Origin: Nitriliruptoraceae bacterium
GTDB lineage: Bacteria > Actinomycetota > Nitriliruptoria > Nitriliruptorales > Nitriliruptoraceae
Length of the DNA stretch: 54,943 nt
Reading direction: 5' to 3'
Assembly (NCBI GenBank): GCA_007121785.1
Contig: SKJX01000158.1
Coordinates: 1-54,943 of the forward strand
The position numbers and the translations under genes were made by a program. Shown piece after piece: positions 16,826-25,368 of this stretch. Numbering within the stretch: position 1 is the stretch's first letter; each line of letters begins with the position of its first letter. The notes below the pieces were generated by a model. It saw only the letters and a program-made list of their open reading frames with translations. It had not been told where the DNA came from and searched no databases.

Positions 16826-19255
16826 TCACGGCTCGTCGGTGTCGGACGTCCCGGCCTCGTCGGAGCCCGAGGTCCCGGCGTCGTCGCCGTCACCGTCACC
16901 GCTCTGGTCGTCCGGTTCGTCGGGCTCGTCCGGCTCGTCCGGTTCGTCGGGCTCGTCCGGTTCGTCGGGCTCGTCCGGTTCCTCCTCTTCCTCTTCCTCT
17001 TCCTCTTCTTCCTCCTCCTCAGGCTCGCCGAGCACCTCGACGCAGGGACGACCCTGGAAGTCCCGCGGCTCGTCGAGGACGTCCGGGAAGCGCCCGAACT
17101 CGTCCTCCTCCGTCGGCGGGTCGGCGAACTCGTAGCCGGCCGGGCACTGCTCGAGTTCCGGCTTGTCCTCGACGCAGGGGCGGCCGTCCTCGTCGGTGAT
17201 GTCGACGAGGATGTCGGGGAAGAAGCCGTCCTCGTCGGCCTCGCTCGGGGGGTCGGCGAAGGAGTAGCCCTCGGGGCACTCCTCCTCGGGCTCGCCGTCG
17301 AGCAGTTCCAGATCGATCGACGGCGGCGTGAACTCGACGATGTCCATGCCCTCGACGGCACGGTTCATGTAGTCGCGCCACACCGGTGCGGCGAGCCCAC
17401 CACCCGTGGCGTTCTCCGCTTCGATGGGGGAGTTGTCGAGGTTGCCGAGCCACACGCTGGTCGACAGCTGCGGGATGTAGCCGGAGAACCAGACGTCGCG
17501 ACCCTCCTGGGTCGTCCCGGTCTTGCCGGCGACGGGGCGGCCGTCCTCGAGCGCCGCGTTGGTGCCGCTGCCCCCGGTGACCACGCCCGTGAGGACGTCG
17601 GTGACCGCGCGGGCGATCTCCGTGTCGACCGACTGGGAATCGCGGGGTCCCGGCTCGTAGAGAACCCGGCCGTCCAGATCCTCGACGCGGGTGACGAACC
17701 GCGGACGGACCCGCTGCCCATCGGCGGCGTAGGTGGCGTGTGCGCTGGTCATCTCCAGCGGCGTGATGGACGCGACCCCGAGCGTCAACGTGGCGAACGG
17801 CTGGAGGACCGGTCCACTGCGGTCGGTGCTGTGGATCTCGTCGGAGGCGTCCACCGGCAGGCCGGCCGCGCTGGCCGCGTCGATGACGGCGCCACGGCCG
17901 ATCTCCTCCTGCATCTGCATGTAGACGGTGTTGGTCGAGGAGGCGGTGGCTTGCCGCACCGTCTGCTCACCGAAGCTCGATCCGCCGAAGTTGCGGACGG
18001 TGGCGTCATCACCGTCTTCGTCCTCGATCTCGATCTCCGCGGGGGCGGCGAACGTCGAGTCGGGAGACCAGCCTGCGTCCATGAAGGCCTGGAGCGTGAA
18101 GGTCTTGAACGTCGACCCTGGCTGACGCACCGCCCGGATCGCGGTGTTGAACGTCTGCTGGTCGATGTCCGGCCCACCAGCCACCGCGCGGACGCCGCCC
18201 GTGGCCGGGTCGATGCTCACGATCGCGCCCGTGTCGGTCGGGCCTTCGGTGACCGCCTCCGCCAGCACCTGCTGCGCGGCGGACTGCATCGACGGGTCCA
18301 GCTCGGTGTGGATCCGCAGCCCCCGGAACACCTCGCCTTGTGCGAACGACGGGTTGGACCCGAGCTCGCGCCGGACGGCGTCGAGGTAGTAGGCGTTGGG
18401 GCCCTGGTCGATCACCGCACGGTCGCTGACCTCCGGGAGGCCCTCGTCGACGAGTTGCTGGTACTCCTCCTCGGTCAGATGCCCCATCTCGCGCATGCCG
18501 TTGAGGGTGAATCGACGGCGTTCGTCGGCCCGCTCCGGGTTGTCCCCCGGGTCGAACCCTTCCGGTGCGGCGATGATCCCCGCGAGGGTCGCCGCCTGGT
18601 TGGGGCTGAGCTCGGCCGCAGGCACATCGAAGTAGGTGCGGGCGGCGGCCTCGATCCCGAAGGTGCCGCGGCCCCAGTAGATCGTGTTGAGGTAGCTCTC
18701 GAGGATCTCGTCCTTGTCGAACTCACGCTCCATCTTGATCGCGAGGGCCGCTTCCTCGACCTTGCGGGTGTAGGTCTGATCCGGGGCGAGCGCCGCGTTC
18801 TTGATGTACTGCTGGGTGATCGTGGAGCCACCCTCCTGGACCTCTCCGGCTCGGACGTTGGTGAACAAGGCTCGTGCGACGCCACGGACCGAGACGCCGT
18901 AGTGGTCGTAGAAGCCGCGGTCCTCGGCGCCGAGCACCGCCGACGGCACGTGGTCGGGCAGCGATCCCAAGGGGACGTCCTCGCGTGCGAGTTCGCCGAG
19001 GAGGCCGCCGACCTCCTCGCCGTCCTTGTCATGGACGACCGAGGACGTCGTGGTGAGGTCGTCCGGCAGAGGCACGCTGGAGAAGATCAGGTAGAAGGCC
19101 AGCAGCCCGACCGCTCCGAGGGCCAGCAACGGGACGACCAGCAGGCCGAGCAGCCAACGACGCCAGCGACGGCGCCGCGGGTGGGCGGCCTTCTTGGTCG
19201 AGGCCGTCGACCCCCGCCGTTCGCCGCCGCGGGACGCCCGTGAACCTGAGCTCAT
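16826..19255 (-). CDS. class A penicillin-binding protein with Cys-repeat and Glu/Asp tail
   Basis: An 809-residue bifunctional peptidoglycan glycosyltransferase/transpeptidase. After a basic N-terminus and a membrane helix (about 34-60), the glycosyltransferase domain has EDRGFYDH (catalytic Glu111) and GGSTITQQYIKN. The transpeptidase has S381-T-F-K, the STN triad in ASSTNTVY, and KTGTT. The C-terminus is unusual: two tandem copies of about 43 residues (CPEGYSFADPPSEADEDG and CPAGYEFADPPTEEDEFG, each with a second Cys in GRPCVE), then a run of Glu, then repeated D-E-P units and an Asp/Gly/Ser end. No PASTA domain. ATG 19255 follows ggggga. Minus-strand TACCGT at 19326-19331 is the likely -10, and an 8-bp hairpin lies in the leader. 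Confidence 0.95.
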   Translation of the reverse strand: MSSGSRASRGGERRGSTASTKKAAHPRRRRWRRWLLGLLVVPLLALGAVGLLAFYLIFSSVPLPDDLTTTSSVVHDKDGEEVGGLLGELAREDVPLGSLPDHVPSAVLGAEDRGFYDHYGVSVRGVARALFTNVRAGEVQEGGSTITQQYIKNAALAPDQTYTRKVEEAALAIKMEREFDKDEILESYLNTIYWGRGTFGIEAAARTYFDVPAAELSPNQAATLAGIIAAPEGFDPGDNPERADERRRFTLNGMREMGHLTEEEYQQLVDEGLPEVSDRAVIDQGPNAYYLDAVRRELGSNPSFAQGEVFRGLRIHTELDPSMQSAAQQVLAEAVTEGPTDTGAIVSIDPATGGVRAVAGGPDIDQQTFNTAIRAVRQPGSTFKTFTLQAFMDAGWSPDSTFAAPAEIEIEDEDGDDATVRNFGGSSFGEQTVRQATASSTNTVYMQMQEEIGRGAVIDAASAAGLPVDASDEIHSTDRSGPVLQPFATLTLGVASITPLEMTSAHATYAADGQRVRPRFVTRVEDLDGRVLYEPGPRDSQSVDTEIARAVTDVLTGVVTGGSGTNAALEDGRPVAGKTGTTQEGRDVWFSGYIPQLSTSVWLGNLDNSPIEAENATGGGLAAPVWRDYMNRAVEGMDIVEFTPPSIDLELLDGEPEEECPEGYSFADPPSEADEDGFFPDILVDITDEDGRPCVEDKPELEQCPAGYEFADPPTEEDEFGRFPDVLDEPRDFQGRPCVEVLGEPEEEEEEEEEEEEEEPDEPDEPDEPDEPDEPDEPDEPDDQSGDGDGDDAGTSGSDEAGTSDTDEP
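16909..17022. repeat. coding low-complexity repeats (Asp-Glu-Pro units and poly-Glu)
   Basis: A 9-base-periodic array encoding D-E-P units is followed by a ctcttc-rich run encoding about 15 Glu. It lies inside the PBP C-terminus and is likely to vary in length between strains through slippage. Confidence 0.8.
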
Positions 19256-19276
19256 CCGATCCCCCACAGCCGACGT

Positions 19277-19298
19277 GGGACCGGTCCACACCGGTCCC
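19277..19298 (-). promoter_or_regulatory. perfect hairpin in 5' leader of PBP gene
   Basis: gggaccgg and ccggtccc form a perfect 8-bp stem with a 6-base loop between the predicted -10 (19326-19331, minus strand) and the ATG at 19255. It may stabilise or control the leader; no known riboswitch class is recognised. Confidence 0.4.
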
Positions 19299-19408
19299 GG
19301 TCCGCGGTCGCGGACGCAACCGACAACGGTACCCCGACACGGTCGATGAGCGTCGGCAGCCACACGCCGCAGCCATCGTCCGGGCGCCCGGCCCGCCGAC
19401 GAGTTGAG

Positions 19409-19432
19409 GCCCGGACCCGCCCGGGTCCGGGC
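19409..19432 (-). terminator. terminator hairpin after large ACAD gene
   Basis: An 11-bp perfect inverted repeat (gcccggacccg with cgggtccgggc) with a two-base spacer lies 31 bases downstream of the stop of the minus-strand acyl-CoA dehydrogenase. It would end that transcript before the PBP promoter. Confidence 0.65.
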
Positions 19433-19463
19433 CCCAGCTCACACGGGCGTGGGCGGCTGCCGG

Positions 19464-21344
19464 TCAGAACGCTTCCGCGGGCAGGTCCATCAGCGCGCCG
19501 TCCTCCTGCTCGGCCCCCGCCTTGCGCAGCGCGACCTTCGGCAGGACGTTGCGGGCGAACCAGCGGGCGGTGGCGACCTTGCCGCGGTAGAACCCCTCGT
19601 CGGCGCCCGCCGCGTCGGCCTCGAGTCGGTCGCTGGCGATCTCCGCGTGGCGCAGCAGCAGCCAGCCGATCGTGACCTCGGCCAAGGACTCGAGGAACGA
19701 GGTGCTGTGCAGGCCGGTCTTGTAGATCTCGGTGCGCTGTGCCTCGTCCTGGGACGCCATCGCGTGCTGGATCAGCACCCCGAGGTGGCCCTGTACCTGT
19801 TCGAGCGCCTCGCCGAGCTGTCGCCGCTCGCCGGCGAACGGGTCCTGGTCGCCGCCAGCTTTGACCACCTCGCGGATCTGATCAGCCAGCCAGGTCAGGG
19901 TCGTGCCCTGATCGCGGACGATCTTGCGGAACAGCAGGTCGAGCGCCTGGATCGCGGTCGTGCCCTCGTAGAGGCTGTCGATCCGTGCGTCGCGGATGTA
20001 CTGCTCGATCGGGTAGTCCTGGGTGTAGCCGGAGCCGCCGAAGGTCTGCAGTGACAGTGACAGCAGCTCGTAGGCCTTCTCCGAGCAGTAGCCCTTGACG
20101 AGCGGAAGCAGCAGGTCCTCTCGGGCGATCCACCGATCGTGCTCGTCGTGGTCCGCCCCGTCATCCGTGTCGTGCGAGGAGGCGAGCTGTGCCTGGTCCT
20201 GCACCCAGCCGGCGTACATCACCAGCGCGCGCATGCCTTCGGCGTGGGCCTTCTGCTCCATCAGCATCCGGCGCACGTCCGGGTGGTTGATGATCTCGAC
20301 CTTGGGCGCGGTCTTGTCGGCCATCTCGGTCATGTCCGCACCCTGGACGCGGACCTTGGCGTAGTCGAGCGCGTTGAGGTAGCCGGTGGACAGCGTCGCC
20401 ATGGCCTTGGTGCCGACCATCATCCGGGCGTACTCGATCACGAGGAACATCTGCTTGATGCCCGCGTGGACGTCGCCGGCGAGGTAGCCGACGCACGGGG
20501 TGCCGTCCAGGCCGAACGAGAGCTCGCAGGTGGCCGAGCCCTTGATACCCATCTTCTTCTCGAGGTTGGAGACCCGCACGCCGTTGCGTTCACCGATGTT
20601 GCCGTCGGTGTCGACGTGCCGCTTGGGCACCAGGAACAGGCTCAGGCCCTTGGTGCCGGGGCCAGCGCCCTCGGGGCGGGCCAGCACCAGGTGGACGGTG
20701 TTCTCGTGGGTCTGGGCGTCCGCGGAGGTGATGAACCGCTTGACGCCTTCGAGGTGGTAGACGGCGCCGAGGTCGTCGGCACCCGCCTTCTCCACGAACG
20801 TGGCCTTGGTGGTGCCGGCGCCGACGTCGGAGCCGGCATCGGGCTCGGTCAGGACCATCGTGCCGCCCCAGCACCGCTCGACCATCGGACGCCCGAAACG
20901 TTCCTGCTGCCCTTCGGTGCCGATCTCGTCGATGATGCCGCCCATCAGCGAGCCGATCGGCCACAGGCTGGCGGTGGCATGGCCTCCGGCGAGCAGTTCG
21001 GTGCCAGCCCAACGGATGGTGGGCGGTGCGCCGGAACCGCCGAGGTGGGTCGGTAGCGGCATGAGGTGCCAACCGGCTTCGTAGAAGGCGCGGAGCGCAG
21101 CGTCCAGGCGCTCGGGGATGGTGACGTCACCTTCAGGCGAGAGCTCGAGCGGCTGACGATCGGCGTCGGCGAACGAGTCCGCCCAGATCGATTCGCGACA
21201 GAAGCGGTCGAGTTCGCTGAGCAGCATCCGGGCCTGCTCGCCGTCGACGTTGTCGAAGGGCCCCGTGCCGAAGTAGTCATCGGCACCGAGCACCTCGAAG
21301 AGGTTGAACTCGATGTCACGGAGGTTGCTGCGGTAGTGGCTCAC
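19464..21344 (-). CDS. large FadE5-like acyl-CoA dehydrogenase
   Basis: A 626-residue enzyme, longer than the 380-400 of ordinary ACADs because of an N-terminal helical part and a C-terminal AcylCoA_DH_C/AidB-like domain. It opens SHYRSNLRDIEFNLFEVLG, a signature of actinobacterial FadE5-type enzymes, which have broad chain-length use. Core motifs are LTEPDAGSDVGAGTTKA, KRFITSADA, EYARMMVGTKAM and TFGGSGYTQDYPIEQYIRDAR. Start is GTG 21344 behind gagagga. It is divergent from a TetR-family gene with a palindrome between them, so it is probably the regulated target. Confidence 0.93.
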   Translation of the reverse strand: MSHYRSNLRDIEFNLFEVLGADDYFGTGPFDNVDGEQARMLLSELDRFCRESIWADSFADADRQPLELSPEGDVTIPERLDAALRAFYEAGWHLMPLPTHLGGSGAPPTIRWAGTELLAGGHATASLWPIGSLMGGIIDEIGTEGQQERFGRPMVERCWGGTMVLTEPDAGSDVGAGTTKATFVEKAGADDLGAVYHLEGVKRFITSADAQTHENTVHLVLARPEGAGPGTKGLSLFLVPKRHVDTDGNIGERNGVRVSNLEKKMGIKGSATCELSFGLDGTPCVGYLAGDVHAGIKQMFLVIEYARMMVGTKAMATLSTGYLNALDYAKVRVQGADMTEMADKTAPKVEIINHPDVRRMLMEQKAHAEGMRALVMYAGWVQDQAQLASSHDTDDGADHDEHDRWIAREDLLLPLVKGYCSEKAYELLSLSLQTFGGSGYTQDYPIEQYIRDARIDSLYEGTTAIQALDLLFRKIVRDQGTTLTWLADQIREVVKAGGDQDPFAGERRQLGEALEQVQGHLGVLIQHAMASQDEAQRTEIYKTGLHSTSFLESLAEVTIGWLLLRHAEIASDRLEADAAGADEGFYRGKVATARWFARNVLPKVALRKAGAEQEDGALMDLPAEAF

Positions 21345-21456
21345 GTTGCGTCCTCTCTCGGTCCACCGTCGCTCGCGCGGCTCCCTCACGCGTCTCGACC
21401 GCCGGGGCGAAGACGTCCCGGCCACGGCTCCATCTTGGAGCGCGTGCTACATATTG

Positions 21457-21468
21457 GAGTGTACACTC
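21457..21468. promoter_or_regulatory. 12-bp palindrome, candidate TetR operator
   Basis: GAGTGTACACTC is a perfect palindrome in an AT-rich island between the divergent ACAD and TetR genes. On the minus strand it contains TACACT, a possible -10 for the ACAD transcript, so binding would block initiation. A TTGGAG element recurs about 20 bases apart beside it. Confidence 0.5.
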
Positions 21469-21533
21469 AATTTCTGCAAGTCCCGGTCCGCACCTCGACC
21501 GCCCGGGTCGGGCAGCGTCGGAACCCCGCGCGC

Positions 21534-21539
21534 TACCGT
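21534..21539 (+). promoter_or_regulatory. -10 box of tetR-like gene
   Basis: TACCGT 32 bases before the GTG start, with an aaggagag ribosome site between. The palindrome at 21457 is about 70 bases upstream of this -10, so it sits closer to the ACAD promoter. Confidence 0.4.
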
Positions 21540-21571
21540 TCGCGTGTCGTCAGATCGGTCAAGGAGAGGTC

Positions 21572-22135
21572 GTGGCCCGGTACCGCGTGGGTCTGGAGAC
21601 CCGTGAACGCATCCTGGCGGCGACGCGTCGACTGTTGTCCGAGGTCGGTATCGAAGGCGTGACGCTCAAGGCCATCACCAACCAGGCGCGCGTCGGAGCA
21701 GGCAGCTTCTACAACCTGTTCGACTCCAAGGACGACGCCGTCTTCGAGGTGGTCCGCGAGGCGATCGAGGCCGTCGACCCGGACCCGGCCGGCGTCGGGA
21801 GCGATTCGCTGGCGGATCTCGTGGACGCGTTCGTGGCGTTCATGACCGGCTCATCTCCCATCGCCCGCATCTACCTGCAGTTGGCGGGTCGGGGGTTGAC
21901 CGATCCCGCGATCGCCGCGCGGGTCTTGCGTAGCCACCGCCGTCGTGTCGAGCGGTTCGCCGACGCCTGGCAGCGCGAGGAGCCGCAGATCCCACCGGAG
22001 GAGGCCGAGCGACGCGCCGAGTTGATGCTGGCCGCGTTGACCGGTCTGGGGATGACCGCGCTGATGGATCCGTCGTTCGACATGCGTCGGCATGCCGTGG
22101 AGCTGCTCCCGGCCTCGGCGACGGCTGCCCGCTAG
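21572..22135 (+). CDS. TetR-family transcriptional regulator
   Basis: A 187-residue regulator. The N-terminal helix-turn-helix is clear: TRERILAATRRLLSEVG then GVTLKAITNQARVGAGSFYNLFDSKDD (residues about 9-55). The C-terminal ligand domain is all-helical and includes VDAFVAFMTGSSPIARIYLQ. It is divergent from the FadE5-like gene and is expected to repress it, releasing DNA on acyl-CoA binding as in KstR/FadR-type regulators; the ligand is inference. GTG start at 21572 follows a strong aaggagag. Confidence 0.92.
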   Translation: MARYRVGLETRERILAATRRLLSEVGIEGVTLKAITNQARVGAGSFYNLFDSKDDAVFEVVREAIEAVDPDPAGVGSDSLADLVDAFVAFMTGSSPIARIYLQLAGRGLTDPAIAARVLRSHRRRVERFADAWQREEPQIPPEEAERRAELMLAALTGLGMTALMDPSFDMRRHAVELLPASATAAR

Positions 22136-22227
22136 CCTCCGCCCGTCGGGGGCGAGGCCGAGGCATCGACGCCGAGCCACGAGCCGGGTTCGTCACGGAC
22201 GTCCTGTGGCAGGACGGCACGGAGCAG

Positions 22228-22473
22228 GTGCGGTGTCGGACCACGCTGCAGGCGTCGGACGAGCGACCGCTCGCTGCCCAGGGCGTGCTCTCGGTCGACC
22301 TCGTGCTGGAGCGTCGTGAGGATGCGGTGGAGCGCCGACCCCAGCAGACGGTCGAACTGGACCCGGAGGTGAACGCCGGTGGCCGCGAGGCGATCCCGCC
22401 TGCTCCGTGGACGCGCATCGAACCGGACGAGCTCAGCGGCGTGTACGGCGATGCCACGTTCGAGGCGCGTTGA
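22228..22473 (+). CDS. small hypothetical protein, start uncertain
   Basis: An acidic protein of 81 or more residues with strong GC at third positions. I do not recognise it. The first conventional start is GTG 22228, but coding-like composition continues upstream without a stop, and a TAGCCT -10 candidate at 22133-22138 followed by gaggccgagg leads to an in-frame ATC at 22165. Starting there would give about 102 residues, opening I-D-A-E-P-R-A-G-F-V-T-D-V-L-W. It lies between tetR and the CNNM pair. A longer minus-strand frame covers the same DNA but is Arg/Pro-rich and looks like a shadow. Confidence 0.45.
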   Translation: MRCRTTLQASDERPLAAQGVLSVDLVLERREDAVERRPQQTVELDPEVNAGGREAIPPAPWTRIEPDELSGVYGDATFEAR

Positions 22474-22516
22474 TCGTCGTCGTGGAGGCGTGCTCGGGCG
22501 CACGGTCGTCGGCAAG

Positions 22517-22522
22517 TAGCCT
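22517..22522 (+). promoter_or_regulatory. -10 box of leaderless mini-ORF before the CNNM pair
   Basis: TAGCCT is followed after seven bases by ATG 22530. The predicted transcript starts on that ATG and reads through a 12-codon ORF into the first CNNM gene. Confidence 0.45.
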
Positions 22523-22529
22523 GCATCCG

Positions 22530-22568
22530 ATGGACAGTGACCCTCCCGATCAGGTGCCGACGGCGTGA
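22530..22568 (+). CDS. 12-residue leaderless leader ORF
   Basis: A 12-codon frame M-D-S-D-P-P-D-Q-V-P-T-A with its TGA overlapping the GTG of the CNNM gene (GTGA). The ATG lies seven bases after a TAnnnT -10, so it is probably translated from the mRNA 5' end without a ribosome site. The downstream GTG has no Shine-Dalgarno of its own, so its translation likely depends on ribosomes terminating here. There is no homopolymeric amino acid run that would suggest a classic attenuator. Confidence 0.4.
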   Translation: MDSDPPDQVPTA

Positions 22569-23911
22569 ACGGTGCCGTCGGCCTCATGCTGGTCGCGGTC
22601 CTGATCGGGGCCAACGGGCTGTTCGTCGCGGCCGAGTTCTCCCTGGTCTCGGTCCGCCGACCGAACGTGGAGGCCCGTGCCGCCAGCGGTGAACGACGGG
22701 CGAAGCTGGTCAGTCGCGAGCTGTCGGACGTCACGTTCGCGCTGTCGGTGGCGCAGTTCGGGATCACCGCGACCTCGCTGCTGGTGGGCTACATCGCCGA
22801 GCGAACGATCGGTGACACGCTGGTGCGGCCGCTGCTGGACGTCGTCGGGCTCCCGGAGCAGGCGGCGTTGCCGCTGGCGGTCACCGCCACGCTGCTGCTG
22901 TCGACCGCCCTGCAGATGGTGATGGGCGAGCTGTTCCCGAAGAACCTCGCTATCTCCCGGCCGCTGGGTGTGGCGCTGGCGGTGGTGCCGTTCACCCGCA
23001 CGTTCGGCCTGGTCTTCGGGCCGGTGGTCCGGTTGTTCGACGCCGCGGCGGAGGCGTTCGCCGAACGGATCCTGCGCGTGGAGGTCGCCGAGGAGCTCGA
23101 AGCCGGTCACAGCCTGGACGAGCTCGCCCGGATCATCGCGGCGTCCGGCGAGGAGGGCAGCCTCACCGAGGAACAGGTCGAACTGCTCGGTCGGGCGGTG
23201 GAGCTCGGCGATCGTCGGGTGGGCGAGGTGATGGTCCCCCGCCCCGATGTGGTGTGGCTGACCGCTGACGACACGCTGGCCCAACTGCGGGCCGCGGCCA
23301 GGCGGACCGGACACAGCCGCTTCCCCGTCCGCGGCGTGACCGAGGACGAGGTGCTCGGCAGCGTCCATGTCAAGGACCTCACCGGGGTGCGGCTCGAGGA
23401 GCACGCCACCACGCCCGTGATCGAGCTGGCGACGCCGATGCTGGCCGTGCCGGAGTCCGAGTCCCTACGAGGCTTGCTGACGGATCTGCGGCGGGAGCGG
23501 CGCACGCTGGCGCTGGTCATCGACGAGTACGGCAGCACGGCCGGCATCGTCTCCCTCGAGGACGTCCTGGAGGAACTGGTCGGCGAGATCGAGGACGAGT
23601 TCGACCGGGCCGGCCATCTGGTCCGACGTATCGGCGCCGGCCGTCACCTGGTGCAGGGCTCGCTGCGGGTCGACCGGGTCGGTGAGCTCTTCGGGCAGGA
23701 GCTGCCGGAGGGCGAGTACGAGACGATCGCCGGCTTCGTCCTCGACCAGCTCGGGCACATCCCCGAGCCCGGTGAGGTGGTGGTCGTCGGTCGACTCGAG
23801 CTGACGGTCACGCGGCTCGAGGGCGTGCGGATCACCGAGCTCACGGTGCGCGAACTGCCGTCCTCCACGGCGGTGACCGATCCGGACGTCGGGCCGGAGG
23901 AGCAGCGATGA
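22565..23911 (+). CDS. CNNM/CorC (HlyC) family transporter-like protein
   Basis: A 448-residue membrane protein. Residues 1-190 are a DUF21/CNNM domain with about four hydrophobic segments, including FVAAEFSLVSVRRPNVEARAASG and the ELFPKNLA signature. A CBS pair (about 205-330, GEVMVPRPDV and LALVIDEYGSTAGIVSLEDVLEELVGEI) and a C-terminal CorC_HlyC domain follow. Relatives export Mg2+ or Co2+ or influence divalent cation balance; "hemolysin" in old annotations is misleading. The downstream partner overlaps by ATGA, forming a tandem pair as often found in actinobacteria. Confidence 0.93.
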   Translation: MNGAVGLMLVAVLIGANGLFVAAEFSLVSVRRPNVEARAASGERRAKLVSRELSDVTFALSVAQFGITATSLLVGYIAERTIGDTLVRPLLDVVGLPEQAALPLAVTATLLLSTALQMVMGELFPKNLAISRPLGVALAVVPFTRTFGLVFGPVVRLFDAAAEAFAERILRVEVAEELEAGHSLDELARIIAASGEEGSLTEEQVELLGRAVELGDRRVGEVMVPRPDVVWLTADDTLAQLRAAARRTGHSRFPVRGVTEDEVLGSVHVKDLTGVRLEEHATTPVIELATPMLAVPESESLRGLLTDLRRERRTLALVIDEYGSTAGIVSLEDVLEELVGEIEDEFDRAGHLVRRIGAGRHLVQGSLRVDRVGELFGQELPEGEYETIAGFVLDQLGHIPEPGEVVVVGRLELTVTRLEGVRITELTVRELPSSTAVTDPDVGPEEQR

Positions 23912-25260
23912 TCCCGCTGCTGGCGGTGTCGGTCGAGGACGCGGTCATGGCCTCGTTCTCGTGGACGGCCGTGGTGGTCGGGCTGTTCCTGCTCCTGGCC
24001 AACGGGTTCTTCGTCGCCGTGGAGATCTCGCTGCTCGCGGCGCGCCGTGGTCGGATCGAGGAGGTGGCCGAGTCCGGTGATCGGGCCGGCAAAGCGGCGT
24101 TGCGGGCGCTCACGGAGCTCTCGGTGACCTTCTCCGGCGCTCAGCTGGGCATCACGGCGTGCTCCCTGGGGCTGGGAGCGATCGCCGAGCCAGCCCTGGC
24201 CGCGTTGTTCGCCGACCTGTTGGGCGGGGTCGGTCTCCCGCCAGGGGTCGTGCCGATCGTGGCCGTCGTGATCGCCCTGTCGATCACGGTGTTCCTGCAC
24301 ATGGTGATCGGTGAGATGGCGCCGAAGAACGTCGCCATCGCCCGCGCCGAAGGGGTCGCGCTCGCGCTGGCCCGCCCCTTCGGCTGGTTCGTGGCGATCC
24401 TGCGCCCGTTGATCCTGCTGCTCAACGGCGTGGCCAACGCGCTCGTCCGTCTCGTGAAGGTCGAACCGGTGGACGAACACAAGCTGGTCCACTCACCGCA
24501 GGAGTTGGCGCTGGCACTGGCGGAGTCACAGGACGTCGGGACGATCGCACCGCAGGACGCTCGCCTGCTGGGGGCGGCGCTGCGGCTGGCATCGATCGAT
24601 GCGGAAGCGGCGATGACTCCCCGCGTCGATCTGCATGCGGTCGAGGACACGACCTCGGTCCGTGAGGTGCTCGAGCTGGCGCATGCGACCGGACACACGC
24701 GAATCCCGGTCTACCACGAGGACATCGACCACATGGTGGGCCTGCTGCACGTCAAGGACGCGCTGATCCGTGACGACGACGAACTCGAGCGGCTCGAACT
24801 CACCGACCTGCTGCGACCGATCCCGGCCGTGCCGGAGTCCCGTGACCTGGAGCGGCTCCTCCGTGACATGCTCGATGACCGGACGCACGCGGTGCTCGTG
24901 GTCGACGAGTTCGGTGGCACGGCCGGCGTCCTCGCGCTCGAGGACGTCCTGGAGGAACTCGTCGGTGAGATCACCGACGAGTTCGACGACGAGCAGGTAC
25001 CGACCGCGACCGACGATCGCCGCTGGGTCGTCCCCGGAACCCTCCGTCGCGACGAGGTCAACCGGACCACCGGCGTTCAGCTGGACGGGAGCGACGCGGA
25101 GACGGTCTCCGGTTGGATGGTCGAACGGCTGGGGCGCCTGCCGCAGGTCGGCGATCGCGTCACGACGGATGACGGCTGGGAGCTGACGATCCTCGATCTG
25201 GAGGGTCGCCGCGCCGGTGAGGTGGAGATCCGCGCGCCGGGCACGGTCGCTGACGGGTGA
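23908..25260 (+). CDS. second CNNM/CorC family transporter-like protein
   Basis: A 450-residue paralogue of its upstream neighbour. The DUF21 domain (about 15-205) contains ANGFFVAVEISLLAARRGRIEE, TACSLGLG and MVIGEMAPKNVAIARAEG; the CBS pair contains AAMTPRVDL and AVLVVDEFGGTAGVLALEDVLEELVGEI; the C-terminal CorC_HlyC domain ends DLEGRRAGEVEIR. The ATG overlaps the upstream stop, so the two are made together and may form a heterodimer. Transport substrate is not readable; Mg2+ efflux is the best-supported role for the family. Confidence 0.93.
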   Translation: MIPLLAVSVEDAVMASFSWTAVVVGLFLLLANGFFVAVEISLLAARRGRIEEVAESGDRAGKAALRALTELSVTFSGAQLGITACSLGLGAIAEPALAALFADLLGGVGLPPGVVPIVAVVIALSITVFLHMVIGEMAPKNVAIARAEGVALALARPFGWFVAILRPLILLLNGVANALVRLVKVEPVDEHKLVHSPQELALALAESQDVGTIAPQDARLLGAALRLASIDAEAAMTPRVDLHAVEDTTSVREVLELAHATGHTRIPVYHEDIDHMVGLLHVKDALIRDDDELERLELTDLLRPIPAVPESRDLERLLRDMLDDRTHAVLVVDEFGGTAGVLALEDVLEELVGEITDEFDDEQVPTATDDRRWVVPGTLRRDEVNRTTGVQLDGSDAETVSGWMVERLGRLPQVGDRVTTDDGWELTILDLEGRRAGEVEIRAPGTVADG

Positions 25261-25368
25261 CGCCGTCCATCGCGTGAGGGCCGTCGGACCCTGGCCGGTG
25301 CAGTCCCGTTGGTGCACGCTCGCTGCCGAGGTCGGATGGACCTGGCGAAGGACGTGGAAGGGGCGGGC

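Noticed and set aside
16909-16980. CRISPR-like regular repeat
   Set aside because: Short 9-base period encoding D-E-P units inside the PBP gene; no spacers and no cas genes.
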